DNA of 64,000 nucleotides from Sporosarcina luteola. GTDB taxonomy: Bacteria > Bacillota > Bacilli > Bacillales_A > Planococcaceae. Of the stretch, positions 27,631 to 36,608 are shown in pieces. The stretch is from NCBI RefSeq assembly GCF_023715535.1, contig NZ_JAMBOI010000004.1, positions 342,751-406,750 of the forward strand, written 5' to 3'. The position numbers were made by a program, and so were the translations under genes. The notes under the pieces are model-generated. The model did not search any database. It was not told the DNA's origin and worked only from the letters and a program-made list of their open reading frames with translations. Position 1 is the stretch's first letter; each line of letters opens with the position of its first letter.

Positions 27631-27957
27631 GTGAATACGAAATACGCAGAAACACTTAAGGTGATTCTAGAATGCCTAGAGGAATGTAATACTTGTTTTG
27701 ATGCATGCTTGAAAGAAGAAGATGTTAAGATGATGGCTGATTGCATACGATTGGACCGTGAATGTGCCGATGTTTGTGCGTTCGCTGCACAGGCTATAAC
27801 TCGCAACAGCCCATTTACTAATCAGATTTTAGAACTTTGTGCAGATGTCTGCGACCGTTGCGCGGAAGAGTGTGCTAAACATGACGAGGATCATTGCAAA
27901 CGCTGTGCCGAATCTTGCAGAAAATGTGCCGAAGCATGCCGTCAAGCGGTGGCTTAA
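27631..27957 (+). CDS. Cys-rich four-helix-bundle copper-binding protein (Csp/DUF326)
   Basis: A 108-aa protein with Cys pairs in CxxxC/CxxC spacing along four helices (ECLEECNTCFDACL; RECADVC; LCADVCDRCAEECAK; CKRCAESCRKCAEAC). This matches the Csp/YhjQ family, which stores Cu(I) through core thiolates. GTG 27631 is chosen because AGGAGGTGAG ends a few bases upstream. There is no signal peptide, so it is a cytosolic store. It adds storage to the efflux and oxidation functions nearby. Confidence 0.9.
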   Translation: MNTKYAETLKVILECLEECNTCFDACLKEEDVKMMADCIRLDRECADVCAFAAQAITRNSPFTNQILELCADVCDRCAEECAKHDEDHCKRCAESCRKCAEACRQAVA

Positions 27958-28058
27958 GCATACTGAAAAAACTTCATTGGAGGAGCTATCCCGAGAAACT
28001 AAAACAGTTTCTTGGAATAGCTTCTTTCATAAATATGTTAAATTAGAGGTGTATTCAA

Positions 28059-28625
28059 ATGAAGAAGCATTTACTTCTTTTAGGTCTCACGGTAGTCATT
28101 GGTTTAAGTGGATGTGGGAATAACGCGACCAATGAGAAAAACACAGACGTCAATAATGAACCGAAACAGGAAGATATGGAAATGGAGATGCACCACCATT
28201 CCAGCTCAGGTGAAGTTCCGGCAAACTTAAAAGTAGCGGAAAATCCAACCTTTGAAGTAGGAAGTGAAGCAATTATTGAAACTGGACATATGAAAGGAAT
28301 GAAAGGTGCCGTAGCAACAATTGTAGGTGCTTATGATACTACTGCTTACGCTGTTTCATATACGCCGGTAACTGGTGGAGAAAGAGTGGAAAATCATAAA
28401 TGGGTTATCCAAGAAGAGATTGAGGATGCTGATGGTAAAACTCTTGAACCAGGAGCTGAGGTCACCTTAGAGGCAGACCATATGGAAGGGATGAAAGGGG
28501 CATTAGCTGAAATTGATTCAGCTGAAAAAACCACTGTATACATGATCGATTTTACTCCGACTACCGGTGGTGAAGAAGTAACTAATCATAAATGGGTTAC
28601 CGAAAGTGAACTATCTGCGAAATGA
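28059..28625 (+). CDS. ydhK: YdhK-family lipoprotein (two DUF1541 repeats)
   Basis: A 188-aa lipoprotein with lipobox LSGC (residues 16-19), a Met/His-rich stretch (DMEMEMHHHSS) and two tandem DUF1541 domains. Each has G(H)MKGMKGA, an A(V)xYTPxTGG core and NHKWV. The family often sits beside copper genes in Bacillales and Staphylococcus; a copper-binding role is likely but not proved. GAGGTG lies upstream of ATG 28059. Confidence 0.88.
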   Translation: MKKHLLLLGLTVVIGLSGCGNNATNEKNTDVNNEPKQEDMEMEMHHHSSSGEVPANLKVAENPTFEVGSEAIIETGHMKGMKGAVATIVGAYDTTAYAVSYTPVTGGERVENHKWVIQEEIEDADGKTLEPGAEVTLEADHMEGMKGALAEIDSAEKTTVYMIDFTPTTGGEEVTNHKWVTESELSAK

Positions 28626-28689
28626 AAGCTTGAGTAAAACGAATCCGCATCATTGTTATTTTAATTTTATTTTGGTATCCATATAGACT

Positions 28690-28725
28690 GAAAAGAGCTA
28701 AATCCGCGTGGTTTAGCTCTTTTCA
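28690..28725 (+). terminator. Rho-independent terminator
   Basis: GAAAAGAGCTAAA pairs with TTTAGCTCTTTTC; a T-rich tail follows. It ends the copper block. Confidence 0.85.
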
Positions 28726-28825
28726 TGTACGCCAAACATGGATGTAGAGGGCAAGTCGCGATTTGGTGTGCCATCGGACTTTTTGTTTAAAGAGGGAATA
28801 GTCCATTATCTTATGTTGTCTAGGT

Positions 28826-29383
28826 TTATTGACTCCACTTTCGCTTTAATTTTTTCCCTATTAAAAATAGTGCGAGTACATAGAGAGCAACGATAAATAT
28901 AGTATCCCAATTGCCTGCCGCTATTTGATGACCTGCAAGTGAAAAGGCTAGTATGATTGGTAGCTTGCCTAAAAATGTTGCAGCGATAAAAGCACCGAGA
29001 TTTACATTAGATATGCCTGCAATCAAATTAATACCCGCAGAAGGTAAAACTGGAATGATGCGACCAATCAGTACAGCTAAAAATCCGTTTTTTTCAATTA
29101 AAGCAAGGTATCTCGTTAAAAACTGCCGCCTCTTTGTTAAATATTTTAGTGCGACATGGCGCAGTAAGCCTTTACTTAGGAGAAATAAAAAGAAGGAACC
29201 TAGCGTTGTCCCGAGCATGTTAATTGCAAGACCAGGAAAAAACGCATGATTACTTGCAATGAATGCAGCTAGTACAGGAATTGGCGCAAAGGGAATCATT
29301 GAAACGAGTACCATCACAAAAAATTGATAAAGCCATGCTAACGGTCTTTCATTTTGTACAATGTCTAAAAAAAATTGATCCAT
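28826..29383 (-). CDS. TVP38/TMEM64 (DedA-like) membrane protein
   Basis: A 185-aa protein with about five hydrophobic segments. It has the SNARE-associated/DedA signature: IPFAPIPVLAAF near the N-terminus and GRIIPVLPSAGINLIAGISNVNL in the middle. Family members are lipid or envelope transport proteins. AAAGGAAC precedes the start. It is monocistronic and apparently unrelated to the copper genes. Confidence 0.83.
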   Translation of the reverse strand: MDQFFLDIVQNERPLAWLYQFFVMVLVSMIPFAPIPVLAAFIASNHAFFPGLAINMLGTTLGSFFLFLLSKGLLRHVALKYLTKRRQFLTRYLALIEKNGFLAVLIGRIIPVLPSAGINLIAGISNVNLGAFIAATFLGKLPIILAFSLAGHQIAAGNWDTIFIVALYVLALFLIGKKLKRKWSQ

Positions 29384-29439
29384 AATAGTTCCTTTAAGTA
29401 ATTTTAGTTATAGTATATCTGATTTAATACGGCCAATCG

Positions 29440-29940
29440 AGATTCCCGCATTTTTCAGGGAAATGTTGTTCGTACCAGATGCAAAAAACACAGACGGTTC
29501 AAACGTAGCAACCGTGGTCGGCTTTCTTTTCAAAATGAGCATCCAAGTAATTTTGTAATAACCAAAATATGCTTTTTTGAATGTGTAGCACTATTTGATA
29601 GGATTTTTCTTCACGGAACCAATGGGGTGTATATGCATTGGGAGGATGTTGGAATGAGTCCATCTGAGTTTGCGAGGAACCATAATGCAGCCGCAAGAGA
29701 AGCAGGACTTTTCTCCGGATATTAATAACACCTTTTTTACGTATAAAAGCTCTTCCATAACAATCTCAGTGGCAGGTCGGTTCTTATATTGGAACCAACC
29801 ACCAATGGTCAACATCTTCAATCTCTTTAAATGTTAGCCCCGAAACGATCTTCTAAATCAGTTAGTAATACGCGATCATTAATCGACATGTTTGCGAAGC
29901 ATAGTTGATTTTGATAATCTAGTAGCATATTCCAAATGTA
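29440..29940 (-). pseudogene. Degraded coding remnants
   Basis: On the minus strand several coding-like peptides follow one another in different frames: MLLDYQNQLCFANMSINDR and LLTDLEDRFG near 29850-29940, TFKEIEDVDHWWLV near 29795-29830, and further fragments down to 29440, interrupted by stops. I could not assign a family. The block 29384-30321 has no intact gene. Confidence 0.35.
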
Positions 29941-30129
29941 TTTAAGTCACTGTTTAATTGTTGAAAGCCGTTACACTTTTTGCATTTGCGGAAAGAGACT
30001 CGGCACAAATTTGCTAGCCTTAATATCTTCTTCTAATAAGAAGGAAGTTAGGCAGACAGTTTCGTCAAAAATGTGCCGTAACGCGGATTTGCATACATTA
30101 TTTACGCGATTTGCGTGATATATATTAAA

Positions 30130-30166
30130 AGTCGATTGAGTCCTTAGGGATGCAATCGGCTTTTTT
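30130..30166 (+). terminator. Hairpin terminator
   Basis: AGTCGATTG pairs with CAATCGGCT, followed by six T. Confidence 0.6.
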
Positions 30167-30242
30167 GTTTTACTAACTAGTTGGATGATAGAGGAGAGTC
30201 TGTCTGCAGGCTGGAATATGAAAAACAAACAAGGGTTATTTC

Positions 30243-30286
30243 AAAACGCATCTTATTTAGCTGAAAGCTAAGTGGATGCGTTTTTC
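30243..30286 (+). terminator. Hairpin upstream of the MoxR operon
   Basis: AAAACGCATC...TTAGCT pairs with AGCTAA...GATGCGTTTT followed by T's. It ends only 36 bases before the start codon at 30322, so it may end upstream transcription or act as a leader attenuator. Confidence 0.65.
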
Positions 30287-30321
30287 TATCTCTAAAAAAA
30301 ATAGGAAGGAAGTTGATTAAC

Positions 30322-31218
30322 ATGTCAATAAATCTTGAGAACATGACAGCAGTTCAAAATGAAAACCAAGAGGGAGTACTCGGCCATCTTGCGTGGTTCA
30401 GTGTAGGGAAGCAATTGATTAAAACGGCTGACTTAAAAGAACGCCTAATTCAGTCAGGTATGGAGGAAGAATGGATGCCAAATGCCATTCGGTCAGCCGA
30501 TGCTTTCCGACGTGCCACAAAAGAGATTGAAACAAGAAAAGCTACTTCTCAAACGGGAGTATTTGAAAATTATCTGATCCGGGAAGTCTTTTCGGACAAG
30601 GATTATGTACAACGGAATATTGTTGTTGAATCTGTGAATCAAGCGGGAAAGAGGCTTGATTACAACAGCAAGGCTGGTGTGATTACGTTGGACAAGAAGA
30701 ATCAGTCAATTACATTCATATCCGAGACTGAGACGGCTAAAGAGCTATGCTTGGAAGCGGAGCAGAAATTCAATATCTATAGGGATAATTATTCAGCCCA
30801 GCAATTGAGGGTTATGGTCAATAAAATTCTGCAGTCTCTTGCGCCTACACCTGTGCGCCCACATGGAGGTATTTACTTTGTTCCAGATTCGCACACCGAG
30901 GGATTGGAGAAGTTGGTTAAATTCACATCTTCCCTCGAAAATAGCGAAGGGTTTAAGATTCCAGTCGTCAATACATTCGACAATCGTAATATGGTCAATG
31001 CGAAATTGAAAGAGCATCTGGAATCCATTTTAAACGACTGTAAAACAAGCGGAAGTCTGAGAAAAGGGCAAGTGAAAGAGATCATTGAAAATGCGAACTC
31101 TGTCATCTCGAACTATAAAAATTATAAAGGAATCGTTCAAGAAGAGGCAGTGCAGCTTGAACAGAAAATCATGAGGATCCGTTCCGAAATTACTCGGATG
31201 GTTACAGATTTATCTTGA
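30322..31218 (+). CDS. DUF6744-like protein, first gene of a MoxR-VWA operon
   Basis: A 298-aa soluble protein. The N-terminus contains LGHLAWFSVGKQLIKTADLKERL and WMPNAIRSADAFRRATKE, which I associate with DUF6744 proteins encoded beside MoxR ATPases; a mid region has RPHGGIYFVP and the C-terminal third is alpha-helical. ATG 30322 is 9 nt from AGGAAGGAAG; TTG 30313 is too close. It is followed by a 59-aa gene, a MoxR ATPase and a VWA protein in one direction, so it is likely an adaptor or substrate of that machine. Confidence 0.68.
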   Translation: MSINLENMTAVQNENQEGVLGHLAWFSVGKQLIKTADLKERLIQSGMEEEWMPNAIRSADAFRRATKEIETRKATSQTGVFENYLIREVFSDKDYVQRNIVVESVNQAGKRLDYNSKAGVITLDKKNQSITFISETETAKELCLEAEQKFNIYRDNYSAQQLRVMVNKILQSLAPTPVRPHGGIYFVPDSHTEGLEKLVKFTSSLENSEGFKIPVVNTFDNRNMVNAKLKEHLESILNDCKTSGSLRKGQVKEIIENANSVISNYKNYKGIVQEEAVQLEQKIMRIRSEITRMVTDLS

Positions 31219-31233
31219 AAAGGGGGGATTAAA

Positions 31234-31413
31234 ATGCCTGAATTCTATCAAACGATGATGGGTAGGAAATTTTATGAAAGGGATGTAGTCGATATAATTA
31301 AACAATTGAAGAAAATAGCGAATGAAATGGAGCGTGCGAACGAACTTAAAGAACGGGAGCTACGAATAAGAGAACAGGAGTTACAAGTTTTCTTAACCGA
31401 AAAAAGATGCTAA
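31234..31413 (+). CDS. Small charged helical protein (59 aa)
   Basis: AAAGGGGGGAT lies 6 nt upstream of ATG 31234. The product (starts MPEFYQTMMGRKFYERDVV) ends in a heptad-like charged helix (NELKERELRIREQELQVF), suggesting a short coiled coil. It lies 15 bases after the preceding stop, inside the operon. No family was recognised. Confidence 0.62.
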   Translation: MPEFYQTMMGRKFYERDVVDIIKQLKKIANEMERANELKERELRIREQELQVFLTEKRC

Positions 31414-31499
31414 ATGTTGAGGTTAAAAACGAGGAGGCAAGAATTGGACTTTCAATTCAGCTTCCTTTTTTATTTTAAATACGAAGGGATAGATTAATA

Positions 31500-32621
31500 A
31501 TGAACAACTTTTCAAAGCTAGAGGAAATCAAAAATGCGTTGAATGCAAAATTTTTCGAAAGAGAAAATGAAGTGGAAGCAATTTTAATCGCCATATTGTC
31601 TCGGCAGCATATGTTGATGATTGGCCCAGCTGGTACCGCGAAATCTGCATTATCAGTAGAGCTCGCAAAGATTGTGCAAGGTACAGAATATTTTCAGTGG
31701 CTTCTGACAAGGTTCAGTACACCCGAAGAGGTATTCGGTCCGTTATCACTAAAGGACCTTGAACAGGGTGTATACAAGCGAAACACAGCCGGTAAAATGC
31801 CTGAGGCGAACCTGGTTTTCTTGGATGAAATCTTCAAAGCGAACAGTGCTATCCTGAACAGTCTTTTGACTCTCATTAATGAAAGACTCTTCTATAATAA
31901 TGGATCGCCTGTCAAGGTTCCGTTGATGTCTGTCATCGGTGCCTCGAATGAGTATCCGGAAGAGGGAGAGGGCCTTGAAGCTCTATTCGACAGATTCCTA
32001 TTGCGATTTGAAATTGACTATATTGCTAATGAAACGAATTTTATTTCCATGATGAAGGGGGAGGGAAAACATCAACCAATGCCATCCATGACGATGGAAG
32101 AATTGGTGCAACTACAGTTCTTCACGGATATGGTAGCTATTCCTGATGAAGTGTACGAGACCCTTTCCAAAATCCGCATGGAATTAAGGGATGAAGGGAT
32201 TCGTCCGTCAGATAGGCGCTTCAAGCAGTCGTTGAGTGTCTTACAAGCGAAGGCATTGATCAATCAGCGGCAATTTGTAAAGGTTGATGATATTGTCATT
32301 CTTGAAAATGCTCTTTGGGAAACCGTCGATCAGAAAGATACAGTATCCCTGATTGTCCGAAGTCACGCTCAAGATGTCGTAACAAGAGCTATTGAATCCA
32401 TTCAAAATGAAGCGCAGGAAGTGTTCAATTCCATGTTGAAAGATAATACAATTGATGCTGGAATGGAAGCCACTCAGAAATTGAAAGCCTTAGTAGCTGA
32501 TTTGAATAAACTCTCCAAACATAATGAGAGTCGAAAAAATGACATTGATCCAGTACTGAGTCAATTAAAATCCATGCAGCAGGAGATATTGGACAGCATC
32601 TTGGAACCGATTGACTTTTAA
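31500..32621 (+). CDS. MoxR-family AAA+ ATPase (RavA-like)
   Basis: A 373-aa AAA+ protein with Walker A GPAGTAKSALS (residues about 40-50), the MoxR insert FQWLLTRFSTPEEVFGP, Walker B NLVFLDEIFKAN, sensor 1 IGASNEYPE and a sensor 2/arginine region SDRRFKQSL. These agree with RavA-type MoxR ATPases, which act with VWA proteins in chaperone-like maturation or remodelling. Its VWA partner follows after a hairpin. It lacks RavA's C-terminal LARA extension; instead it ends in a helical tail. Confidence 0.9.
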   Translation: MNNFSKLEEIKNALNAKFFERENEVEAILIAILSRQHMLMIGPAGTAKSALSVELAKIVQGTEYFQWLLTRFSTPEEVFGPLSLKDLEQGVYKRNTAGKMPEANLVFLDEIFKANSAILNSLLTLINERLFYNNGSPVKVPLMSVIGASNEYPEEGEGLEALFDRFLLRFEIDYIANETNFISMMKGEGKHQPMPSMTMEELVQLQFFTDMVAIPDEVYETLSKIRMELRDEGIRPSDRRFKQSLSVLQAKALINQRQFVKVDDIVILENALWETVDQKDTVSLIVRSHAQDVVTRAIESIQNEAQEVFNSMLKDNTIDAGMEATQKLKALVADLNKLSKHNESRKNDIDPVLSQLKSMQQEILDSILEPIDF

Positions 32622-32679
32622 GGTTCTTATTAATAGAAGAGATAAGTTGCCGTATTAAAAATCTGGAGGAAGTAAATTA

Positions 32680-32710
32680 GATGTCGAGGGTATTCCTTCG
32701 GCATCTTTTA
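32680..32710 (+). terminator. Hairpin between moxR and VWA genes
   Basis: GATGTCGAGGG pairs with CCTTCGGCATC and is followed by TTTT. It may lower expression of the VWA gene. GGAGGAA just before it could start a 12-aa ORF (ATG 32681) that runs through the hairpin, so an attenuator is possible. Confidence 0.6.
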
Positions 32711-32734
32711 AATATCTGAAGGGAAGTGTTCAAT

Positions 32735-34177
32735 GTGACGGGAATGACAACAAGTATAGAAAACCGCTCGGTATTAAATACTGACGCTTTTGATAAAAGA
32801 CGTTTCAATGAGATTTATAGTATGTCCCAAGGAATACAGAAGGTAAGGGATGAAGGGGAGTTGCCAACATTCGAACCTCTATTGGCTGACATATGGGCCT
32901 CCTTATATAAGATGAAACCGGAAATCGCCGAAGAGGAGGTTGCTGCCGATCTAAGGGTCAATAAATCATTGATGGAGAGAATCATGGCCGATGAGTCATT
33001 CGAAAACTATCGAAACTTCACGCGATTGGATGATTTATCGTCAGCCATCGGCACCATGAAATTTGGAGAGAAGACGAATCAATGGTTAGCTGACCAAAAG
33101 ATGCAGGATAGCGAACTTCGAAAACAGTTGCAGGAAATCCAAGCGATGCAAAGGCAACTTGAAAAACAGGAACAGCAGGAAGGGGTCGGAAATGGAAATG
33201 AGCAACTGCAAGCCGATCTAACGCAAGCAATGGCTGGATTAGACAGTCAGATACAACAAACACTTCAAAATAATAGCCATAGCTTTTCGGAGCAAATGTC
33301 TCAAGCTGCTCAAGAAACAAGACAAGCGAAAGCAGACTTGAAATCATTGATGGGAGGTATTGGTTCCGGGAGCGGAGAAGCCGAATTAAAGAGAGTTCCC
33401 CTTCGCGACCAAATATCCTTGGCTGAAAAAGTGGCCACTGATAAACGTTTGATGGAAATCGCGGATTGGGCTGGTCGGTTTAAAAGAATAGCGACCAAAA
33501 AGCAGAAATCGAAATTCAACGAAGGAATCGAGAGTAAAGGTGTGATAACAGGAGATGTTATTGAAAGGTTATTGCCAATTGAACTGGGGTTGTATAGGCA
33601 TACTGCAACCAAAATTGATTTCTTGCGGCGGTTTTCTGAGAAACAAACTATGATGTTTGAACAAAGCGGAAAAGACACGCTTGGCAAAGGCCCAATTGTT
33701 CTCTGTCTTGACCAGTCGGGAAGCATGCGTAAACTTGATTCTCAATCTAAAGGATTTGCGCTTGCGTTATTATCCATTGCTAAAAAGCAGAAGAGGGATT
33801 TTTGCTTGGTCTTGTTTTCGACTCGCACTGTTGTAAAAGTATATGAGAAAGGTAAAATAAAAACCGGAGACTTGATTGAATTAGCACAAACATTTTTAAG
33901 TGGAGGAACAGATTTCAACCTACCGCTAGCTAAAGCAGTTTCGATTATCGAGACCAGCAAATTCAAGAAATCTGATCTCATTTTTATAACAGACGGAGAG
34001 GACAGCCTAAAAGATTCGTTTATCAAATCGTTTATTCGGAAGAAGGAGAACATGGATTTTAATGTACTATCTCTTGTGTTGGGGACCGATGCAGGGACCG
34101 TTCAGCAATTTTCTGATGAGGTTATAGTAATTACAGATTTGAATGACGAAGGTAGCTTCAAAGCCTTTACTATATAA
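32735..34177 (+). CDS. VWA-domain protein (CoxE/ViaA-like)
   Basis: About 480 aa. An N-terminal helical and Gln-rich coiled region is followed by a C-terminal von Willebrand A domain with an intact MIDAS: LCLDQSGSMRKL, a T in GGTDFN and ITDGEDS. E. coli ViaA, partner of RavA, has the same size and layout. Start uncertain: GTG 32735 fits GAAGGGA best, with GTG 32726 and ATG 32744 as alternatives. It completes the four-gene MoxR unit. Confidence 0.85.
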   Translation: MTGMTTSIENRSVLNTDAFDKRRFNEIYSMSQGIQKVRDEGELPTFEPLLADIWASLYKMKPEIAEEEVAADLRVNKSLMERIMADESFENYRNFTRLDDLSSAIGTMKFGEKTNQWLADQKMQDSELRKQLQEIQAMQRQLEKQEQQEGVGNGNEQLQADLTQAMAGLDSQIQQTLQNNSHSFSEQMSQAAQETRQAKADLKSLMGGIGSGSGEAELKRVPLRDQISLAEKVATDKRLMEIADWAGRFKRIATKKQKSKFNEGIESKGVITGDVIERLLPIELGLYRHTATKIDFLRRFSEKQTMMFEQSGKDTLGKGPIVLCLDQSGSMRKLDSQSKGFALALLSIAKKQKRDFCLVLFSTRTVVKVYEKGKIKTGDLIELAQTFLSGGTDFNLPLAKAVSIIETSKFKKSDLIFITDGEDSLKDSFIKSFIRKKENMDFNVLSLVLGTDAGTVQQFSDEVIVITDLNDEGSFKAFTI

Positions 34178-34261
34178 GAAATAATCTTGACATAATGAAA
34201 GCTGATCGTTATTGGTAAAAGTTCCGTAGTTGGGGAGAAAACATTAAATAACAATCTATTC

Positions 34262-34300
34262 GGAGACACAATTCACATTTGAATTAGTGTCTCCTTTTTT
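34262..34300 (+). terminator. Rho-independent terminator after the VWA gene
   Basis: GGAGACAC...AATTC pairs with GAATT...GTGTCTCC, followed by six T. Confidence 0.88.
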
Positions 34301-34441
34301 GTTACTACATCAATACTTCAATGGAATTAACACAGTAATTAGCACACTACCAAATAAAAATTGGAGATATCATATTACTTATCTTTTTAGAATTGGAGAC
34401 ATATGGTAAAATAAATTTAAAGTTGTGAAATTTTTAACTTA

Positions 34442-34463
34442 AACTAACGCGGTTAGTTCAAGG
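34442..34463 (+). repeat. Array repeat R1 (short form)
   Basis: AACTAACGCGGTTAGTTCAA is the short core of the repeat family spread across 34.4-63.7 kb; it marks the left edge of the array. Confidence 0.6.
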
Positions 34464-34522
34464 AAGTATCGGAAGTTTATGGTAATGAAAGTCGAGGATT
34501 GAGTGTTCTTAGGGGGAGTTTC

Positions 34523-34837
34523 ATGAAACAAACGCTTGCTTACGGTGTTTATTTTCTAATAGTAGCCGCTATCACCTATTTTGTTGAATTTTTTTTATCT
34601 TTTATGATAAGTGGCATCCTATTCCATGCAGCCGACGCACCACCAGGAGATATTTCGGATACTGGTAAATTACTGTTCAGTGTAGGAATGCCTGTCGGCT
34701 ATACCTTTATTCTATATTACTTATATAGGCAGATTTTTAAAAGTTTCAACATCCATCTGATGCTAAGCGTTGGGGTTTTATTCCATATAATAATTGCCAT
34801 TTATCTCATTTGGAATATTGTACCAGACGCCTTCTGA
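34523..34837 (+). CDS. Small membrane protein (104 aa), array gene
   Basis: Three hydrophobic segments (about residues 5-33, 50-68, 78-98). AGGGGGAG lies upstream of ATG 34523, whereas the in-frame TTG 34499 has none. Unrecognised. It lies between repeats R1 and R2 on the same strand as the other array genes. Confidence 0.55.
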   Translation: MKQTLAYGVYFLIVAAITYFVEFFLSFMISGILFHAADAPPGDISDTGKLLFSVGMPVGYTFILYYLYRQIFKSFNIHLMLSVGVLFHIIIAIYLIWNIVPDAF

Positions 34838-34906
34838 TTGACTAAAATATGTGTCTAATAATACATACATTTCGTATATCTGTTAGATTGTGAAGAAATG
34901 CACGAA

Positions 34907-34993
34907 AACTAGTTGGGTGCTTTACTTGAAGCTCTGAGCTTGTTTAAACGGCTTATTTTGCTTAATCAACTAACGCGGCAGTTTAGTTTAATA
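34907..34993 (+). repeat. Array repeat R2
   Basis: Full-length copy: TTGGGTGCTTTACTTGAAG, then a GAGCTTGTTTAAACGGCT stem region, then CTAACGCGGCAGTTTAGTTTAA. Confidence 0.75.
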
Positions 34994-35054
34994 ACAGATA
35001 GTAGGGTTATTTAAGTTTCAAAAAAGTCGGGCATCAAAATAAAGGAGGTTATCA

Positions 35055-35378
35055 ATGGATGCTTTTCGTGGTTTTCATGTAGATATGTCAAATTATCCAA
35101 GTGCAATTTTTGCCTTTCTAATCGTGAGGCTAATCTTAATTGGATTACTGAATGACAAAAAAGAACTAAAAGAAATAGTGACCGCAGTCTGGGATCTTCT
35201 ATTATTTATATTTATTTGCTACTTTACGTTTAAATATCGTGAATATATGCTGGACGATTTTGGTTACAAAGTCCATTTTGTTTGGTTGCTTATGATAGGG
35301 TTGCTTGTACTTCATGTCAAAGATATTTATTCGCTAATCAAATCTAAGAGTACAAAAGAAGAAAAACAACGACTATAA
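35055..35378 (+). CDS. Small membrane protein (107 aa), array gene
   Basis: Three hydrophobic segments (about residues 15-32, 45-62, 75-92) and a basic tail. AAAGGAGG precedes ATG 35055. No family recognised. It is followed 11 bases after its stop by repeat R3. Confidence 0.6.
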   Translation: MDAFRGFHVDMSNYPSAIFAFLIVRLILIGLLNDKKELKEIVTAVWDLLLFIFICYFTFKYREYMLDDFGYKVHFVWLLMIGLLVLHVKDIYSLIKSKSTKEEKQRL

Positions 35379-35389
35379 TGCACATTTTT

Positions 35390-35465
35390 ACTAACGGGTG
35401 CTTTACTTCAAGAAGGAGTAAAGCCTTTTTCTTATGAACTAACGGAGCAGAGCAGGTTGTTTAGG
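35390..35465 (+). repeat. Array repeat R3
   Basis: CTAACGGGTGCTTTACTTC-AAGAAGGAGTAAAGCC-TTTTTC forms a hairpin with T-run (CTTTACT with AGTAAAG), followed by GAACTAACGGAGCAG. Confidence 0.78.
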
Positions 35466-35515
35466 AAGTGTTGAAATATTAAATGATGCTTTATTAACCG
35501 AAAGGAGATAATCTA

Positions 35516-36202
35516 GTGGGATATATCATTCACGAAACACTTCATTTTTCCATTGGAGCTTGTGTTACATATGCACTTCTTAATAAGTATTATAATTCAA
35601 TTGAAAAGGTAAGTTTGGTTTTGCTTATAGGTGGTATCGCTGGGATTACTCCAGACATAACTAAGTTTTTTGGTGATTTATATGGACATTCATTATTGTT
35701 AGTTCCGTTTTTAGGACTGGTCATAATGTTAATAACAAGAAAACTATTATTGGAGATATCAGTTGTTAAATTGTGGTTTGTGTTATCATTCTCTGTTTTA
35801 AGCCATATATTTATTGATTTCATAGGGAATGGAGTTGCATTACTCTATCCGCTAATTACAAAAGAGTATGCTTTTCACATAATTCGAGATGATTTGTTTT
35901 TATATATTCTATTAATAGCATTAATAATTGCTATTTTTTATAGTAAAGGAAAATTAGTGATTTTATCATCATTATTAATAGTGGCATTATATCTTGGTGT
36001 ATTAACCTATTCAAAAATACAACTTCAACAAACATTAAAAAGCGAGTATAAAGAGGATGACATTACGTTACTGTTGGTTTATCCAAGATGGGATTATAGG
36101 TGGGAATTTATAATTAGAACAAATAAACTTTCTATTAGTGGGTCTTCTCCTATTTTCGGAACTGATATTCAAATAGAAAGAGAATATGAGTGGAACGATT
36201 AG
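35516..36202 (+). CDS. YdjM/DUF457-like membrane protein (metal-dependent hydrolase family)
   Basis: A 228-aa protein with an N-terminal HETLHFSIGACVTYALL helix, the acidic GITPDITKFFGD motif after TM2 and SHIFIDFIGNG in the middle. This arrangement of His/Asp at membrane edges matches the LexA-regulated YdjM/DUF457 family. A C-terminal ~65-residue soluble part follows the last TM. GTG 35516 has AAAGGAGA at proper spacing. An array gene between R3 and R4. Confidence 0.6.
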   Translation: MGYIIHETLHFSIGACVTYALLNKYYNSIEKVSLVLLIGGIAGITPDITKFFGDLYGHSLLLVPFLGLVIMLITRKLLLEISVVKLWFVLSFSVLSHIFIDFIGNGVALLYPLITKEYAFHIIRDDLFLYILLIALIIAIFYSKGKLVILSSLLIVALYLGVLTYSKIQLQQTLKSEYKEDDITLLLVYPRWDYRWEFIIRTNKLSISGSSPIFGTDIQIEREYEWND

Positions 36203-36249
36203 TACTTTTCATCTTCCTTTTTAGACAGAATGTGAATAATCGTACTTAC

Positions 36250-36334
36250 ACTAACGGGTGCTTTACTAAAGATCGGAGCTGCTTAGACGTCTCTTTCTTG
36301 TTGCCTTCAACTAAAGCAGCAGGTTAGTTGAACA
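36250..36334 (+). repeat. Array repeat R4
   Basis: CTAACGGGTGCTTTACT, GATCGGAGCTGCTTAGACG, then CAACTAAAGCAGCAGGTTAGTTGAA; the outer CTAAC and GTTAG are complementary. Confidence 0.78.
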
Positions 36335-36372
36335 AGTAAAGAATGTTATTAACGAAAAAAAGGGGGGGTAGA

Positions 36373-36547
36373 ATGTCAGAGGAAGAAAGAGAAAGGTTAA
36401 AAGCTAAAGAACAGCTAAAAAACCCTGGTGGTGCTTTGAACAAATGCGTGGGCTCAAGCCCACACAGGAGCACCCAGCAGCAGTGGGTGTTTAGGCATTT
36501 TAATTATTGTGGTAATCATTCTGCTGGTAGAAGCGTGCTCAAAATAA
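36373..36547 (+). pseudogene. Frameshifted copy of the small protein at 60765-60938
   Basis: Starts MSEEERERLKAKEQLKNPGGALN and then shifts frame at an extra A in AACAAATGCG near 36442-36444; the intact homologue has AACAATGCG. Downstream bases still encode the homologue's LGILIIVVIILLVEACS in the other frame. GGGGGGGTAGA precedes ATG 36373. A single-base insertion has inactivated it. Confidence 0.75.
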
Positions 36548-36556
36548 TCTTATTGT

Positions 36557-36600
36557 AGTAACGGGTGCTTTACTTCAAGGAGGGGTAAAGCCTTTTTTCT
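36557..36600 (+). repeat. Array repeat R5 (short form)
   Basis: GTAACGGGTGCTTTACTTC-AAGGAGGGGTAAAGCC-TTTTTTC; left hairpin half only. Confidence 0.7.
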
Positions 36601-36608
36601 TTTTCTAC

